NCBI GenBank assembly: GCA_937900045.1
Contig: CALCEB010000066.1
Coordinates: 12,787-76,786, forward strand
Length of the DNA: 64,000 nt
Source: an uncultured Acidobacteriota bacterium
GTDB lineage: Bacteria > Acidobacteriota > Terriglobia > UBA7540
Direction of reading: 5' to 3'
The translations under genes were made by a program, and so were the position numbers. Of the stretch, positions 28,645 to 37,825 are shown one piece after another. Numbering within the stretch: position 1 is the first letter of the stretch; every line of letters starts with the position of its first letter. The notes under the pieces were generated by a model that ran no database searches, had not been told where the DNA came from, and saw only the letters and a list, made by a program, of their open reading frames with translations.

Positions 28645-29370
28645 TTAGGTCCCCTTCTTGTCGAACTTTCCGAAGAAGTTGGACATGCCCAGGTCAGCCG
28701 GCGTCTGGCCCTTTGGCTGGTCACCTCCCGCAATCCCACGAAGACCGGGGCGCGGGGACTGAACGCGTGATAGAGGATCGAAGAGATAATCGTACAAACC
28801 GCTATCGAGAGGGCGGCCATTCTTGTCCCGGGCATTCAGCGCCTCGAGCAATGCGTCGTACTCAACTTCCAGGGATTGCGCTAAGTCCCGCGCGTCCGCC
28901 ACACCGAAGGTCGCGAGCGTTCCGCCGAGCTGTGCTGCGGCTCCATACCGGTTGATCTTTTCGAGAATGTGGCTTGCGTCGTTTGAGACATTTTGCCAGA
29001 TGACAGTGCCGTCTGTGGTATACCCACCGGAAACCGTGCTCCAAGCGGGCGTTGACGATCCAGACGTACCCGCTACAAAAACCAGTTGTGGATTGCCGTT
29101 TGAATCGAGGGCCAATACCGCAGCCGCGTAGCTAGTGTTCGGCTGCCAGAGGTTGGTGGCCACCAGCAACCCCGAAAGAAAACTGGTGAAGCTTCCGTTG
29201 CCGTTCTGCTGGATGGCTTCTGCAAACCTCCGCAAAAGACTGGCATCAATATCTCCGGCCACGTCATCAATATATTGCTGGATCAGCGTGTCCGGAGGTT
29301 TCTGCTGCGGAGTTCCGCGTGTGAACGATGGAAACATCCCGGCCACATTACTCACCGTTGTGTAGGACAT
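28645..29370 (-). CDS. Mu gp36-like (DUF1320) head-tail connector with inserted module
   Basis: 241 residues from the ATG at 29370; the frame extends to a TTG at 29436 without good support. The N-terminus (SYTTVSNVAGMFPSFTRG, DTLIQQYIDDVAGDIDASL) and the later ARDLAQSLEVEYDALLEAL helix fit gp36-like adaptor proteins. Residues about 70-125 are an inserted Trp-rich module (LWQPNTSYAAAVLALDSNG, AGTSGSSTPAW, TTDGTVIWQN). The same module appears in the next gene upstream. The insert is unusual for a small connector and should face outward if the adaptor fold is kept. Confidence 0.65.
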   Translation of the reverse strand: MSYTTVSNVAGMFPSFTRGTPQQKPPDTLIQQYIDDVAGDIDASLLRRFAEAIQQNGNGSFTSFLSGLLVATNLWQPNTSYAAAVLALDSNGNPQLVFVAGTSGSSTPAWSTVSGGYTTDGTVIWQNVSNDASHILEKINRYGAAAQLGGTLATFGVADARDLAQSLEVEYDALLEALNARDKNGRPLDSGLYDYLFDPLSRVQSPRPGLRGIAGGDQPKGQTPADLGMSNFFGKFDKKGT

Positions 29371-29438
29371 AGAAACACTCAACCTTTGGGCGTATGTCTT
29401 TGTGTTACCTTGACTCGCAAACGGGGCCTTAGCCAAGT

Positions 29439-29894
29439 TCAGTATTCAGCGTAGACTTCAAGGCTGGTCCCACTGCCGTCCGCCGTGATGTAAAGGTTCT
29501 TGCCGTCGGGCGGGGCCGTCTGATGAAATCCACCCCCTGAAGTCGCCTTAAAATAAGTAAAGACCGGCTGGCTGGGCAAGCCATGTGGAATGCTGTTGGC
29601 ATTTGTCCCCGCATTGGTCCAAGTCACAGTGCCATCTGGAGTCGTTCCCCCAATGGCCTTGTTCCAATAGGGCGCACTTGCGCCAGAGGTTCCGGCCTCG
29701 GTGCATTGCTGCACGTTGCCGTTGGCATCGAGAATCTGAGCCCCAAGTGCATATGCGTGGCTCGCCTGCCAGAGCATGGTGACCACCGGGGTCAGATTAG
29801 CGATGACTAATTTGGCGCGCCGAATAAACGCGCCCTCGAGGTCTTGCCTGATATCAACATATGTAGAGGTGACATTAATTAAAGGACTTCCCAT
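29439..29894 (-). CDS. Phage structural protein with Trp-rich GTSG module
   Basis: About 151 residues; the ATG at 29894 has AAGGAGG upstream. The middle is a copy of the module seen in the neighbouring gp36-like gene: MLWQASHAYALGAQILDANG, AGTSGASAPYW and GTTPDGTVTWTN. The C-terminus (TADGSGTSLEVYAEY) is a short beta strand set. It may be a head or tail decoration protein; no named family is recognised. Confidence 0.6.
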   Translation of the reverse strand: MGSPLINVTSTYVDIRQDLEGAFIRRAKLVIANLTPVVTMLWQASHAYALGAQILDANGNVQQCTEAGTSGASAPYWNKAIGGTTPDGTVTWTNAGTNANSIPHGLPSQPVFTYFKATSGGGFHQTAPPDGKNLYITADGSGTSLEVYAEY

Positions 29895-29918
29895 TGAATC
29901 CTCCTTGCAGTTCAATCA

Positions 29919-30149
29919 TCATTTGCGGCTTGCTGGCTTCCTCTGAGCTCTTAAGAGCTCGATCTGCCCCAGAGTGAAGGATGCCGCCTCCTGGTTTGTG
30001 ATTTCGATGATGCCGCTTATATCCACCGGAATCTCTCGCCCGCTGCCAGCGCTGGTTCTGACCTCAGAAATTTCCTCTCCCCCCAGTATGCGGGGCAGAT
30101 AAAGCTTATGGTTATATTCGACAGGTCGAACAATCTTGAACTTGGCCAT
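29919..30149 (-). CDS. Small phage protein, short paralogue of the 30237-31058 gene
   Basis: 76 residues: KFKIVRPVEYNHKLYLP, then SAGSGREIPVDISGIIEIT and SFTLGQIELL. It aligns over its whole length with the N-terminal 70 residues of the neighbouring gene, including SAGxGREI and FTLGQI. A tandem duplication followed by growth of a tail in one copy is the simplest reading. Function unknown; probably a head-surface or completion protein, by position after the capsid gene. Confidence 0.65.
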   Translation of the reverse strand: MAKFKIVRPVEYNHKLYLPRILGGEEISEVRTSAGSGREIPVDISGIIEITNQEAASFTLGQIELLRAQRKPASRK

Positions 30150-30236
30150 GATTGCGTATATTCACCTCGGCTCGTGCTGACAAAAGGTTCTAGGGAAACG
30201 ATCCAGCCCAAAGAGTTCCAGAAAGGGACGTTTTCC

Positions 30237-31058
30237 CTATCTGTTCTTCGGCTTTCCCGGCTTCGCGGGTTCGGCTTGCTTCACTGTCGCGGGTTCTGCC
30301 TTAGTCGAAGGCTCAGTCTTCGGCTCGGGCTTCGTCGGCTCAAGCTTTGCTTCAGACTTTGGGCTTTCAACCGGCCTCGTGGCCTCGCTTCCTGCCACGG
30401 GCTCTGGTTTGAACACTGGTTTTGCCGGTTCGGACCGCTTTACCGGTGCGGGTTCTGCCTTAGTCGCAGGCTTCGCGGGTTCAACAGGCTTTGTCGCCTC
30501 GCCGCCCGCGCGGGGCTCTGGTCTGGACACTGGTTTCGCCGGTTCGGACTGCTTTCCCGGCGCGGGTTCCGCCTTGGCCGCAGGCTTCACGGGTTCAACC
30601 GGCTTCGACGGTGCAGCCTCGACCGGGCGGCTAGCCGCGAATCTGCTCTCGGGTTTTTCAGCTATCACAGGTTTTGCGGATGCCTGCTGCTGAGGAGATG
30701 CGTGCTCCTCTGGCTTCACAGGAGTTGAATCCGTTCCCTGAGGTCGAGAAGAAGCTGCGTTATCGTTGGTCAAGCCAGTCATGCGAGTCTGCGGAGGCGC
30801 GGGTTCGGGAGTTGAGGCCGGTTGGGACGTATTTGGTTCACTCCCAAGCTGGACTATTTCCACGGGTCCAATCTGCCCAAGTGTGAACCTCGGAATGTTC
30901 ACAGTGGTAAGCTCAATCACCCCCTCCGTATTGACAAATATCTCCCTGCCATTTCCCGCGCTCTTCGCCGTCTTCGGGACAGGCTCACCCGGTCCTGGTT
31001 TAGGTTTATAAAGAGTTCCGCTCTGTTCGATGGGCCGCAACACTTGATATTTCGCCAT
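30237..31058 (-). CDS. Phage protein with conserved N-domain and EPAKP-repeat tail
   Basis: 273 residues; the ATG at 31058 follows GGAGG. The first 70 residues match the short paralogue at 29919-30149 (GREIFVNTEGVIELT, FTLGQIGPVEIV). The rest is a low-complexity tail of Glu, Pro, Ala and Lys units (KPVEPAKPATKAEPAPVK and variants), probably an extended rod. It lies just downstream of the capsid gene. A surface spike or linker is plausible; no enzyme motif is visible. Confidence 0.65.
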   Translation of the reverse strand: MAKYQVLRPIEQSGTLYKPKPGPGEPVPKTAKSAGNGREIFVNTEGVIELTTVNIPRFTLGQIGPVEIVQLGSEPNTSQPASTPEPAPPQTRMTGLTNDNAASSRPQGTDSTPVKPEEHASPQQQASAKPVIAEKPESRFAASRPVEAAPSKPVEPVKPAAKAEPAPGKQSEPAKPVSRPEPRAGGEATKPVEPAKPATKAEPAPVKRSEPAKPVFKPEPVAGSEATRPVESPKSEAKLEPTKPEPKTEPSTKAEPATVKQAEPAKPGKPKNR

Positions 31059-31073
31059 GAGTCCTCCATAAAA

Positions 31074-31198
31074 AGGTGTCAGGATCGTGGTGTCAGACCC
31101 GGCAGGAACCTACCACTCTGCGCCCGCCGGTGAGAAGCCAGATCCCAGATGCTAGGTTCGGGGTTTCAGGGCTGGCGCCTGAAACCTGACACCTGCGT
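31074..31198. repeat. Inverted AGGTGTC-type heptad array upstream of capsid stop
   Basis: AGGTGTCAGG (31074-31083) faces CCTGACACCT (31185-31194), with GGTTTCAGG/CCTGAAACC as an inner pair (31162-31186). The spacer holds a short hairpin-forming GC-rich stretch. It fills the gap between the capsid gene and the Pro-rich gene. Confidence 0.6.
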
Positions 31199-31201
31199 TC
31201 C

Positions 31202-32140
31202 TTATGCCGACGCATTCAAGAAAGCGAATCCAGCCTGAGGAGCAACAATTTGAATGTCATCGTAGCGATGGATTTCGATCACGTCGGCTGCCTTCGATTC
31301 CACGCGGTAGCGCTTGGTCAGTGTTCCTTGAAGGTCGGGCGCTCCAAACAACCAACGGAAGGAGTAACCCAAGGATGGCTGCAACCGCTGCGGGGCTGTG
31401 GGAACATAGGCAAGCAACGCGTTTTTCCCCCACACCCAAGTCAGGGAAGGCTGCTGCCCTTCATTGGCGGTGTCGTACTCGGCGCCCAACACCCAGAAGT
31501 TATCCACATCGAACGCGCTCTTCAGGTGGTCAGCTTGCAAAATGCCAACCTGGGTATACTTGAAGCGGTCAATGATCTTCGGATGTTGCCGCAACACGGA
31601 ATACACTGGGAAGCTAACAGCCATGGTATTCGGCGTCTTGGCAATGGCCTGCTTGATGGACACTTTCTGAGCCTCAACGGCCGCAATGGGGTCGGAGTTG
31701 ATGTAATCCGACCACTGTGAGGTGCCGGAAAGGGTGACGCTGGGGACAGGTGAGGTGGAACCCATGATCAGGTTCATGGCGCGAATCTCGAGGTCCAGTA
31801 GGATGGCATCTGTCAAGTTTTCAACCGTGTTGATTTCGAGATCGGTATTATCCGCGTTGGATTTTTCCTCGTCGCTAATCGCATCCTTCAGCGAGTGGTC
31901 ATCGCAGAAGTAAGCATTATTTGAGAGGGACCAGGGAGCGATCTCGCGCGCCTCCGACTTGGCATGACGGATTGTTTCGTAACGGTGGAATTTTTCTTTG
32001 CCGAAGACCCAGTAACGCCCCGACTGTTTTTGTACCGGAGCGACCGGCAGCAATTTTTCGGCAAAGTAGTCGTCGTTGACGTAACCAACGCTGACGTTAT
32101 TCAGCGGTTGGTCCAAGTACTGCAGGCTAATATCTGCCAT
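31202..32140 (-). CDS. Major capsid protein
   Basis: 312 residues; the ATG at 32140 follows GGAGGAAAC, an excellent ribosome site. The sequence opens with YLDQPLNNVSVGYVNDDYFAEKLLPVAPV, then GRYWVFGKEKFHRYETIRH, and later IIDRFKYTQVGILQADHLK with WVWGKNALLAYV. This matches a widespread HK97-fold capsid family in which an N-terminal arm precedes the shell domains. It lies after the decoration protein and protease genes, the usual head order. No separate delta-domain cleavage site is evident. Confidence 0.85.
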   Translation of the reverse strand: MADISLQYLDQPLNNVSVGYVNDDYFAEKLLPVAPVQKQSGRYWVFGKEKFHRYETIRHAKSEAREIAPWSLSNNAYFCDDHSLKDAISDEEKSNADNTDLEINTVENLTDAILLDLEIRAMNLIMGSTSPVPSVTLSGTSQWSDYINSDPIAAVEAQKVSIKQAIAKTPNTMAVSFPVYSVLRQHPKIIDRFKYTQVGILQADHLKSAFDVDNFWVLGAEYDTANEGQQPSLTWVWGKNALLAYVPTAPQRLQPSLGYSFRWLFGAPDLQGTLTKRYRVESKAADVIEIHRYDDIQIVAPQAGFAFLNASA

Positions 32141-32147
32141 GTTTCCT

Positions 32148-32416
32148 CCGAGTGACAAGTGACGAGTGACCCGTGACACGCGGGAGCCTTTCACTCCTCA
32201 CCTGTCCCTTGCCACTTTTCACTGTCTTTACCGGCGATCCCGATAGCACGTATCGGGACAGAAGCCCTCAGCCGGAAGCTGCTCGCCATCGCAACCACTC
32301 GGCCTACGCCCGGATCCACCCGTCAAGGCGGGGGATCACCCGGGCCGCACCCTTTACAGTAGTCATCTGCTGAAAGCGCGGACCTTTGTCCGCCATTTGT
32401 CACTTGTCACCGCTCT
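32148..32416. repeat. Heptad arrays and hairpins between capsid and decoration genes
   Basis: An inverted AGTGACR array (32150-32171 against 32192-32226, ending CACTGTCTTTA) is followed by a perfect hairpin, TCCCGATA/TATCGGGA with a 5-nt loop (about 32237-32257). A GCGGAC/GTCCGC hairpin follows near 32376-32391, and then a last array, TTTGTCACTTGTCACC (32394-32409). No gene fits in this stretch of about 270 bp. Confidence 0.65.
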
Positions 32417-32905
32417 TCACGCGTGCGCGGGGGCAAAGTTCAACAGCACTTCCACCACGTCGTTGGCATTTTGAGTGGAGTTTTGGGCGGTGCCGACGGG
32501 GTAGATTTTGGTTCCCGCTGCGATGCTCAGGTTCGCAAGGTTATTCACCCGGCCGAAAGCGTCGGCAACCACAAGCTCGTCCCCCTGATTTACTGCGCCA
32601 CTCGCATAGCACCGTGCGATGCCGTTCACTTGCACTGCGATGGAGCGGCCCGTCAGGTTATAGAGCAAGGGTGTGGTGCCGGTGACGGTGGCCGGATTCG
32701 TGCCTTGGGGCACGAAGTAATTCGGCTCAACGAAATGGTCGATCGTCACACCTAGCACGCCGGGTGCGTTCGCGACGCCCGGTAATCCAGCGTATTGCTG
32801 GTTCTGCGTGGTGTCCGCCGTGTCCTTGATTAGCACCGTGAACTTGGCAATCCTCACATTAGCTTGAGCCCGGAAACTGATCGTCAATCCATTAATGCCT
32901 GACAT
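32417..32905 (-). CDS. Capsid decoration (DUF2190-like) protein
   Basis: 162 residues from the ATG at 32905 with GGAGG upstream; the longer frame to 32944 is heptad-derived. The protein has FRAQANVRIAKFTVLIKD, GVLGVTIDHF, a GDELVVADAFGRV loop and late V-rich strands, like small trimeric 'cement' proteins such as lambda gpD and DUF2190 members. It lies between protease and capsid genes, the standard order. It should stabilise the expanded head. Confidence 0.75.
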   Translation of the reverse strand: MSGINGLTISFRAQANVRIAKFTVLIKDTADTTQNQQYAGLPGVANAPGVLGVTIDHFVEPNYFVPQGTNPATVTGTTPLLYNLTGRSIAVQVNGIARCYASGAVNQGDELVVADAFGRVNNLANLSIAAGTKIYPVGTAQNSTQNANDVVEVLLNFAPAHA

Positions 32906-32908
32906 TTT

Positions 32909-32992
32909 TTCCTCCAGTGACGAGTGGCAAGTGTCCTGTGGCAAGTGAGAAGCTCTTGCTCGTCACTCGCCACTCTTCCCTTGCCATTGAAT
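32909..32992. repeat. Inverted heptad array between protease and decoration genes
   Basis: AGTGACGAGTGGCAAGTGTC (32916-32935) and a following GGCAAGTGAG face CTCGTCACTCGCCACTCTTC (32960-32979). The period is 7 bp. The first units lie directly upstream of the decoration gene start. Confidence 0.7.
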
Positions 32993-34522
32993 TTATCGGA
33001 CCGGCGCCTCGGCCGGCGCCGGCTTTAGGTGCTGTCCGTGATAACGTCTTTCCAGATCCGGGTTTTCCTTCAGGAGCCGTTTGAGCGCCTGGGGATACCT
33101 TAGACTTCGGTCCTCACTCATGACCCTTTTCACTCCGAGCGAAATTTCTTCATCCACGGAAACCGGCTGGCTCGATCCAAACCCGGTCGAACCGAGAGTG
33201 ACCACCGGAACCGCGTTCTTCACATAATCAGAGAATTCGCGCGGACGATCGAGAGCATCCCTGAAAAAGAAGGTTCGGTCCCGCGGAAGGATCTTTCCGG
33301 CCTGGACGGCTGAATCGAGCAACCGCTCTGCCTCTTGCGCTTTGATGTATTCAGCCAAGGAAATCTTTCCCTGCATCGCCAGTTCGGATGCCCGGAGATT
33401 GTCGATGTGACCGTTGCAAACAGCTTCGCGCAGGAAAAAAGTATGGCGCCGCGCCTCGCTGGTCAGTTGCTTTTGATCCAGATCCGCCTTCTCGTCCGGG
33501 TTAATGCCCAGATGCCGGGCGGAGTACTCCATGAGGTCTTCGTCCGGGACGTATCCGGCTGGCTCCTCGCTTCCCTCCTCGATGACCGCATGATGTCCAG
33601 CCAGTTCCTCGCCCTTCGGGATCGGTTGGAGCTTCATCTTCTTAAGTTTTGCCATGAATTGTTCTCCTTCTTTGGATCCCGGCGGCACCCTTCCAACGCC
33701 ATGCGCCGGGCGGTTGGATTCCGATACTAGTACCGTGCCATCACTCATCATGATGGGCGGCAGTTCCTCCAAGAACGGATGGTTGGTCAATGCGCCACTC
33801 GTCAGGGTGGCGCCTTGCGGTAAACCCGTTTCCTTATCTGTCGCTCCCCAGTCAATAGCCGGGGAAAAGAACCGGTACTGCCCATCGCGAATCATCTGCT
33901 CCGCTTCCGGGGTCCATTCGACCAAGGCGCAGAGCTGATGTACTCCCTTTATTGATTCGCGAAGGTCGTGGATCCAGCCTGCCGCCGGAATAGGTCCGCC
34001 GCGCGCCACTTCGGGATTTTCGCTTGCGTGCTCGTAGTCGATCACGACCATTTCGTTTTTGCGCTTCTCGAAGTTCTGGATCATGTTCGATAGGTCGTGA
34101 TCCGTGATCGAAAACGAGGAATCGCTCTTCACCCAGGAACCAGTGACCGCAATGGGAATCTCGAAAAGGCTCGCATCCGCCCTGTGCAGCGCGACTCCAT
34201 CCGGGGTTGCAGCGGCTGTCCCGAGTCCGGCAAGCAGTAAGGGAATGCCGTGCCCGGCCGCTTTCTTCTTGCCGGAGAGCTCTTCTTCGAACCCCGCCGT
34301 GTCCACTCCCAAGCCGCTTGGTGCGCGCACCCGCTTCCGGACGGTCTCTTGCTTCTTGTCAGCGGCGGTCTGCGCCTGAGTGAACCGGGCAAGCGCGCTG
34401 GACACATGCTTTGAGCTGTGGACGGGGACTTCACACGTTGCGGCTTGCCCAGGACCCGTCACGATGGCGACATCCGGCTTCAGGACCCGTTGCCCGCTCA
34501 CGCTCTTGGCTATCCCTACCAT
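32993..34522 (-). CDS. Mu gpI-like head maturation protease/scaffold
   Basis: 509 residues; the ATG at 34522 has GGGAGG 7 nt upstream. The central part carries the family hallmarks VVIDYEHAS, GGPIPAAGWIHDL, LVEWTPEAEQMIRDGQYRFFSPAIDW and LTSGALTNHPFLEELPPI. The C-terminal half is helical and charged, as in scaffolds made from the same gene. The N-terminal 90 residues are basic and not typical. The protein should act inside the prohead, cut the scaffold and capsid, and be degraded or leave. Confidence 0.85.
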   Translation of the reverse strand: MVGIAKSVSGQRVLKPDVAIVTGPGQAATCEVPVHSSKHVSSALARFTQAQTAADKKQETVRKRVRAPSGLGVDTAGFEEELSGKKKAAGHGIPLLLAGLGTAAATPDGVALHRADASLFEIPIAVTGSWVKSDSSFSITDHDLSNMIQNFEKRKNEMVVIDYEHASENPEVARGGPIPAAGWIHDLRESIKGVHQLCALVEWTPEAEQMIRDGQYRFFSPAIDWGATDKETGLPQGATLTSGALTNHPFLEELPPIMMSDGTVLVSESNRPAHGVGRVPPGSKEGEQFMAKLKKMKLQPIPKGEELAGHHAVIEEGSEEPAGYVPDEDLMEYSARHLGINPDEKADLDQKQLTSEARRHTFFLREAVCNGHIDNLRASELAMQGKISLAEYIKAQEAERLLDSAVQAGKILPRDRTFFFRDALDRPREFSDYVKNAVPVVTLGSTGFGSSQPVSVDEEISLGVKRVMSEDRSLRYPQALKRLLKENPDLERRYHGQHLKPAPAEAPVR

Positions 34523-34636
34523 CTCCGACCTCCCTGGGGGTCGGCCTCATGCCTGGCCCCACCGTTGACCTCATGGCAAAATCACCGCGACGGCCGTTTG
34601 CTCACGCTCCAGGCCGCCATCAGTGCCGCCCCGGCC

Positions 34637-34990
34637 TCAGATCACAAACGGAATTACGATCAGCGCCAAAATCACCGCCGCGCCAATCAGATAGTTACGC
34701 TGGTCGCGCCAGCCATCCGCGTAGCTTGCGCCCTCATTGTGAACGTCATTGAAATATTCTTTGTAGCTCGTGATGCCGATCAGCATGGCCACGCCCGTCA
34801 GAAGCCACGGCCAGAGGAACTTCGCAATCACGTCCAGCCCGAAATGATGAATCACGCCCCAGCAGCACGGGATCAGGATCAGCCATCCGCCAAAACCTAT
34901 GTGCGCCGCTTGCGCGCACTCATCAAGCGTCAAGGTATAAGGCTGCTTGCCTGCCATCCACTTAATCGCGTAAATGATCTTACTCAGCAT
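34637..34990 (-). CDS. Small membrane protein with about three helices
   Basis: 117 residues: hydrophobic stretches at WLILIPCCWGVI, FLWPWLLTGVAMLIGI and YLIGAAVILALIVIPFVI. The start at 34990 has GAGGG about 10 nt upstream and lies 3 nt from the end of the large upstream gene. A second holin-like or superinfection protein is possible; no family is recognised. It is embedded among structural genes, away from the main lysis genes. Confidence 0.55.
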   Translation of the reverse strand: MLSKIIYAIKWMAGKQPYTLTLDECAQAAHIGFGGWLILIPCCWGVIHHFGLDVIAKFLWPWLLTGVAMLIGITSYKEYFNDVHNEGASYADGWRDQRNYLIGAAVILALIVIPFVI

Positions 34991-34993
34991 CGG

Positions 34994-37825
34994 CTATTTA
35001 CCCTCTGTAATCCAAACGTCGGTCCGGCACTGCTCGGTGGGCTGATCGCGCAGCCATCCAGTGGCCGGCGTTCCCAGCAGGTACATCTTCCAGGTGATGC
35101 CGGAAGAATCGGTCGCCGTGCCATTATCCCAGGCAACAAATCCGCCTGATGCCGCGCCGCTGGCCGCTGAGTTGTTCCAAGTGACCGTCGATCCAGAAAC
35201 GCTGGCGACGGTGAACGTCGGCGCGTTCCCCGTGCTGTTGAACGTAGAGTTAGAAACGCCGTAGACATAAATCTTGCTGCCTACCGCAAGATTGGCAGGT
35301 GCGACACTTAATGTCGCTGTCACCGTCACACCGCTGACGCTGATCGAGCTAATTGACCATAGAGGCCATTGCGGAGCCATTCCGCTAATCGTCCCGGAAT
35401 TCTGCGCAACTTCGATCCCGTGATTCGGGTCTTGGATCAGATAGCCCAAAGGAACAGCGAAGCCGCTGGAAGGATATGCGGCAAACGTATTGTCGGCCGG
35501 GCAGCCCGGAACAACTTCCCATTCGTTTCCCACCGTTCCATTGTCATTGACCACTGCGCCCATCGTGGTTGGCCAAAGGGGAGCGACTGATCCTGCCGTG
35601 GTAGCAGAGGCCAGCAGAATCATCGCTTCGTTAAGGACGCCGTTCGGCGTAATCAAGTCGAAATTCGAAGAGTTTGCAGGCCACGGATTCGTATAAATCT
35701 TGGAGGCTACCCAATTGCCGCCTGCGTGCGGACCGCCTCCGGTCGGCCCAAGCTGCCATAGGTCGCCCATCGTAAGTTGGTAGAAGTGTCCATCCGGACT
35801 TTGCGGGCCGTAACTCAGTTGGTTGAAATTGGGCGTCGATTCGCTGATGTAAGCCCCAATCAGGTTGTTATAGAGCGGCACGGAATGAACATGGGCATAT
35901 CTCCAAATGATCTGCTTGCCGGTCGGATCGACGCCAATCAGTTCATTGAAGACGCCACGCGGCGTGGAGAGGACCGGGTTAGTCACATTCTGGGTGCCAT
36001 CCGAAGACGGGATATAGCCCACGGCGGGATAGATAACTTCGGTTAAAGGATAGGTGTCCGAAGCATTGTTGTCGCCCCAATTGTAGTGCGAGTCTTGAGT
36101 CTCGCTGGGCTGCGGGCCGCTGGTGAAAAGTTGAGTAAATGAGCCAAGATTAGAAGAAGGCCGAATCAGCGTCCCCAAGTCGGTGGGACTGGCGCCATAT
36201 CCAGTAGCATTCACCAGATGACTGTTACCGTCTTGAGGATGACCGCCGCATTGTACCGGGCTGGGTGGATTCCCGCCCGCTGCGGTGCAGCCCGTTACAT
36301 TTGTCGTCCCAATCTGCCAGAAGACTAACGCTTGAAAAATCGTGCCGTCAGTCGATGAGGCGCGGAAATACTGTCCATTGGGATTGGGATTGCCGCCATG
36401 AATCGCAAAACCCGCCGCACTGACCGTTCGAGGATTCGCTCCGGTGGTTGAATAAGAACTGAGAGTTACGGAAGTCGTCGCCCACGGTACGCAAGTCTGC
36501 TGGAAGACTGTGCTGGTGGTCCCCATGTAGACGCACCACTGATAAGGACTCTGACCGTAACTCGTGCCGCCCCATCCCAGATCAACATCCACTACTACAT
36601 CCGTGCCGCCGGTCTGCGTTCCACTGCAAATGTTTGTAGATGAACCATCAGAAAGGACGCACGGTCTGTTTACAGTTACATTTTGCCCGCTGGAAACCGT
36701 TACGGTTCCCACTGCGCTTGGCAAAGTCTCAGGGGCTGGAATCCCTGCTCCAAAACTGCTGTCATGCCAGAGCACGATGCTGACTGGAACGTTATAAGTT
36801 CCAGCCGGGATCGTGCCGCCAGTCCCTCCTGCTGTGGGCACGGGCGCGGCGGGCACAGGAAATTGCCAGTTGGTGTTCTGAACGCCAGTATAATCCGAGC
36901 CGCCCACCTGCCCTAAGAGTGTGTCCCACCAATCGCATTTCCAAACCGGGGCGCTTTCCGTGCCCGTGTTATAGGCGAAAGCAACAACGTGATTTCCAGT
37001 ATCTTGCCCCATTCCATAAATGCTCGAATGGCCAATGAAGAATTGGCCGGAAAGATTGACACCAACGTTTAAGTCCCCGGCATAGGAGCTAACTGGGGTC
37101 TCGGTGGGAATGCTTGGGCAAGTCGTAAAGTCGTAAACCAACGACCGGGCGTCCGCCGCGTTTCCCGTCCACGCCGAAGTTGTCACTCCCGGCCAGGAGT
37201 AAGCAAACGCCTGAGAAACTGGACGGCTTGGGTTGTTGTAAGACGTGCCAAACATGATGCCCGGATCGGTAGGACTGAACTTGTTGTTTGCGTCAAGCGG
37301 AATGTAGCCGGGCGAAAAGTTGTTACTTAATACTTGCGTGACCGCCATCGTGCAGCGATCAATCCAAAATCCGTAAACCGCGCCTCCGGTGGTGCCCGTC
37401 GTGAACCTATCGCCCGGACAAGCCGCTGAGTCCAAACTCGCGTCGGGAATATCCCACGCGCTGGTGTTGAATTCCTGGGGTGAATACGCTCCCCTTGAGA
37501 CTGGAACACTGGCCAGCGACGTTGCGCGCACCATGCGCTCGCCAAATTCCGGCTCAACGAATGGCACTCCCAAAGCCGGAACGTTTCCGGGCAGCGCCGC
37601 CAGTGGAACAATAACTTGATCGGTCCGGGCGCAGGATTTTGGAGTAAAGCCTGCACAGGCCATGACCGATGTGCCGGAGCCGCTGGTGCTCGAAGCCAAT
37701 AGGGCAGTGGTAAGCGATAAGTGATAAGTGAGGAGCAAACTAACCGCTAACCACTTGCCACTTACCGCTTGCCACTTACCACTTACCACTGTCTTTGACG
37801 CCACTTGCCACTTGCCCCGTGCCAC
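34994..37825 (-). CDS. Large fibre-like protein with N-terminal export-type segment
   Basis: 943 residues from a GTG at 37825 that has an AGAGG ribosome site about 9 nt upstream. The first 35 residues are encoded by the heptad array, yet form a plausible signal peptide (WLAVSLLLTYHLSLTTALLA). The body is Ser/Thr/Gly-rich with paired cysteines and many short beta motifs. The C-terminal part holds two GTSG/P.W-type modules (VAPLWPTTMGAVVNDNGT; MAPQWPLWS) like those of the head genes, one interrupted by a beta domain. I do not recognise the main domain. A start at ATG 37663 would lack the export segment. Confidence 0.6.
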   Translation of the reverse strand: MARGKWQVASKTVVSGKWQAVSGKWLAVSLLLTYHLSLTTALLASSTSGSGTSVMACAGFTPKSCARTDQVIVPLAALPGNVPALGVPFVEPEFGERMVRATSLASVPVSRGAYSPQEFNTSAWDIPDASLDSAACPGDRFTTGTTGGAVYGFWIDRCTMAVTQVLSNNFSPGYIPLDANNKFSPTDPGIMFGTSYNNPSRPVSQAFAYSWPGVTTSAWTGNAADARSLVYDFTTCPSIPTETPVSSYAGDLNVGVNLSGQFFIGHSSIYGMGQDTGNHVVAFAYNTGTESAPVWKCDWWDTLLGQVGGSDYTGVQNTNWQFPVPAAPVPTAGGTGGTIPAGTYNVPVSIVLWHDSSFGAGIPAPETLPSAVGTVTVSSGQNVTVNRPCVLSDGSSTNICSGTQTGGTDVVVDVDLGWGGTSYGQSPYQWCVYMGTTSTVFQQTCVPWATTSVTLSSYSTTGANPRTVSAAGFAIHGGNPNPNGQYFRASSTDGTIFQALVFWQIGTTNVTGCTAAGGNPPSPVQCGGHPQDGNSHLVNATGYGASPTDLGTLIRPSSNLGSFTQLFTSGPQPSETQDSHYNWGDNNASDTYPLTEVIYPAVGYIPSSDGTQNVTNPVLSTPRGVFNELIGVDPTGKQIIWRYAHVHSVPLYNNLIGAYISESTPNFNQLSYGPQSPDGHFYQLTMGDLWQLGPTGGGPHAGGNWVASKIYTNPWPANSSNFDLITPNGVLNEAMILLASATTAGSVAPLWPTTMGAVVNDNGTVGNEWEVVPGCPADNTFAAYPSSGFAVPLGYLIQDPNHGIEVAQNSGTISGMAPQWPLWSISSISVSGVTVTATLSVAPANLAVGSKIYVYGVSNSTFNSTGNAPTFTVASVSGSTVTWNNSAASGAASGGFVAWDNGTATDSSGITWKMYLLGTPATGWLRDQPTEQCRTDVWITEGK

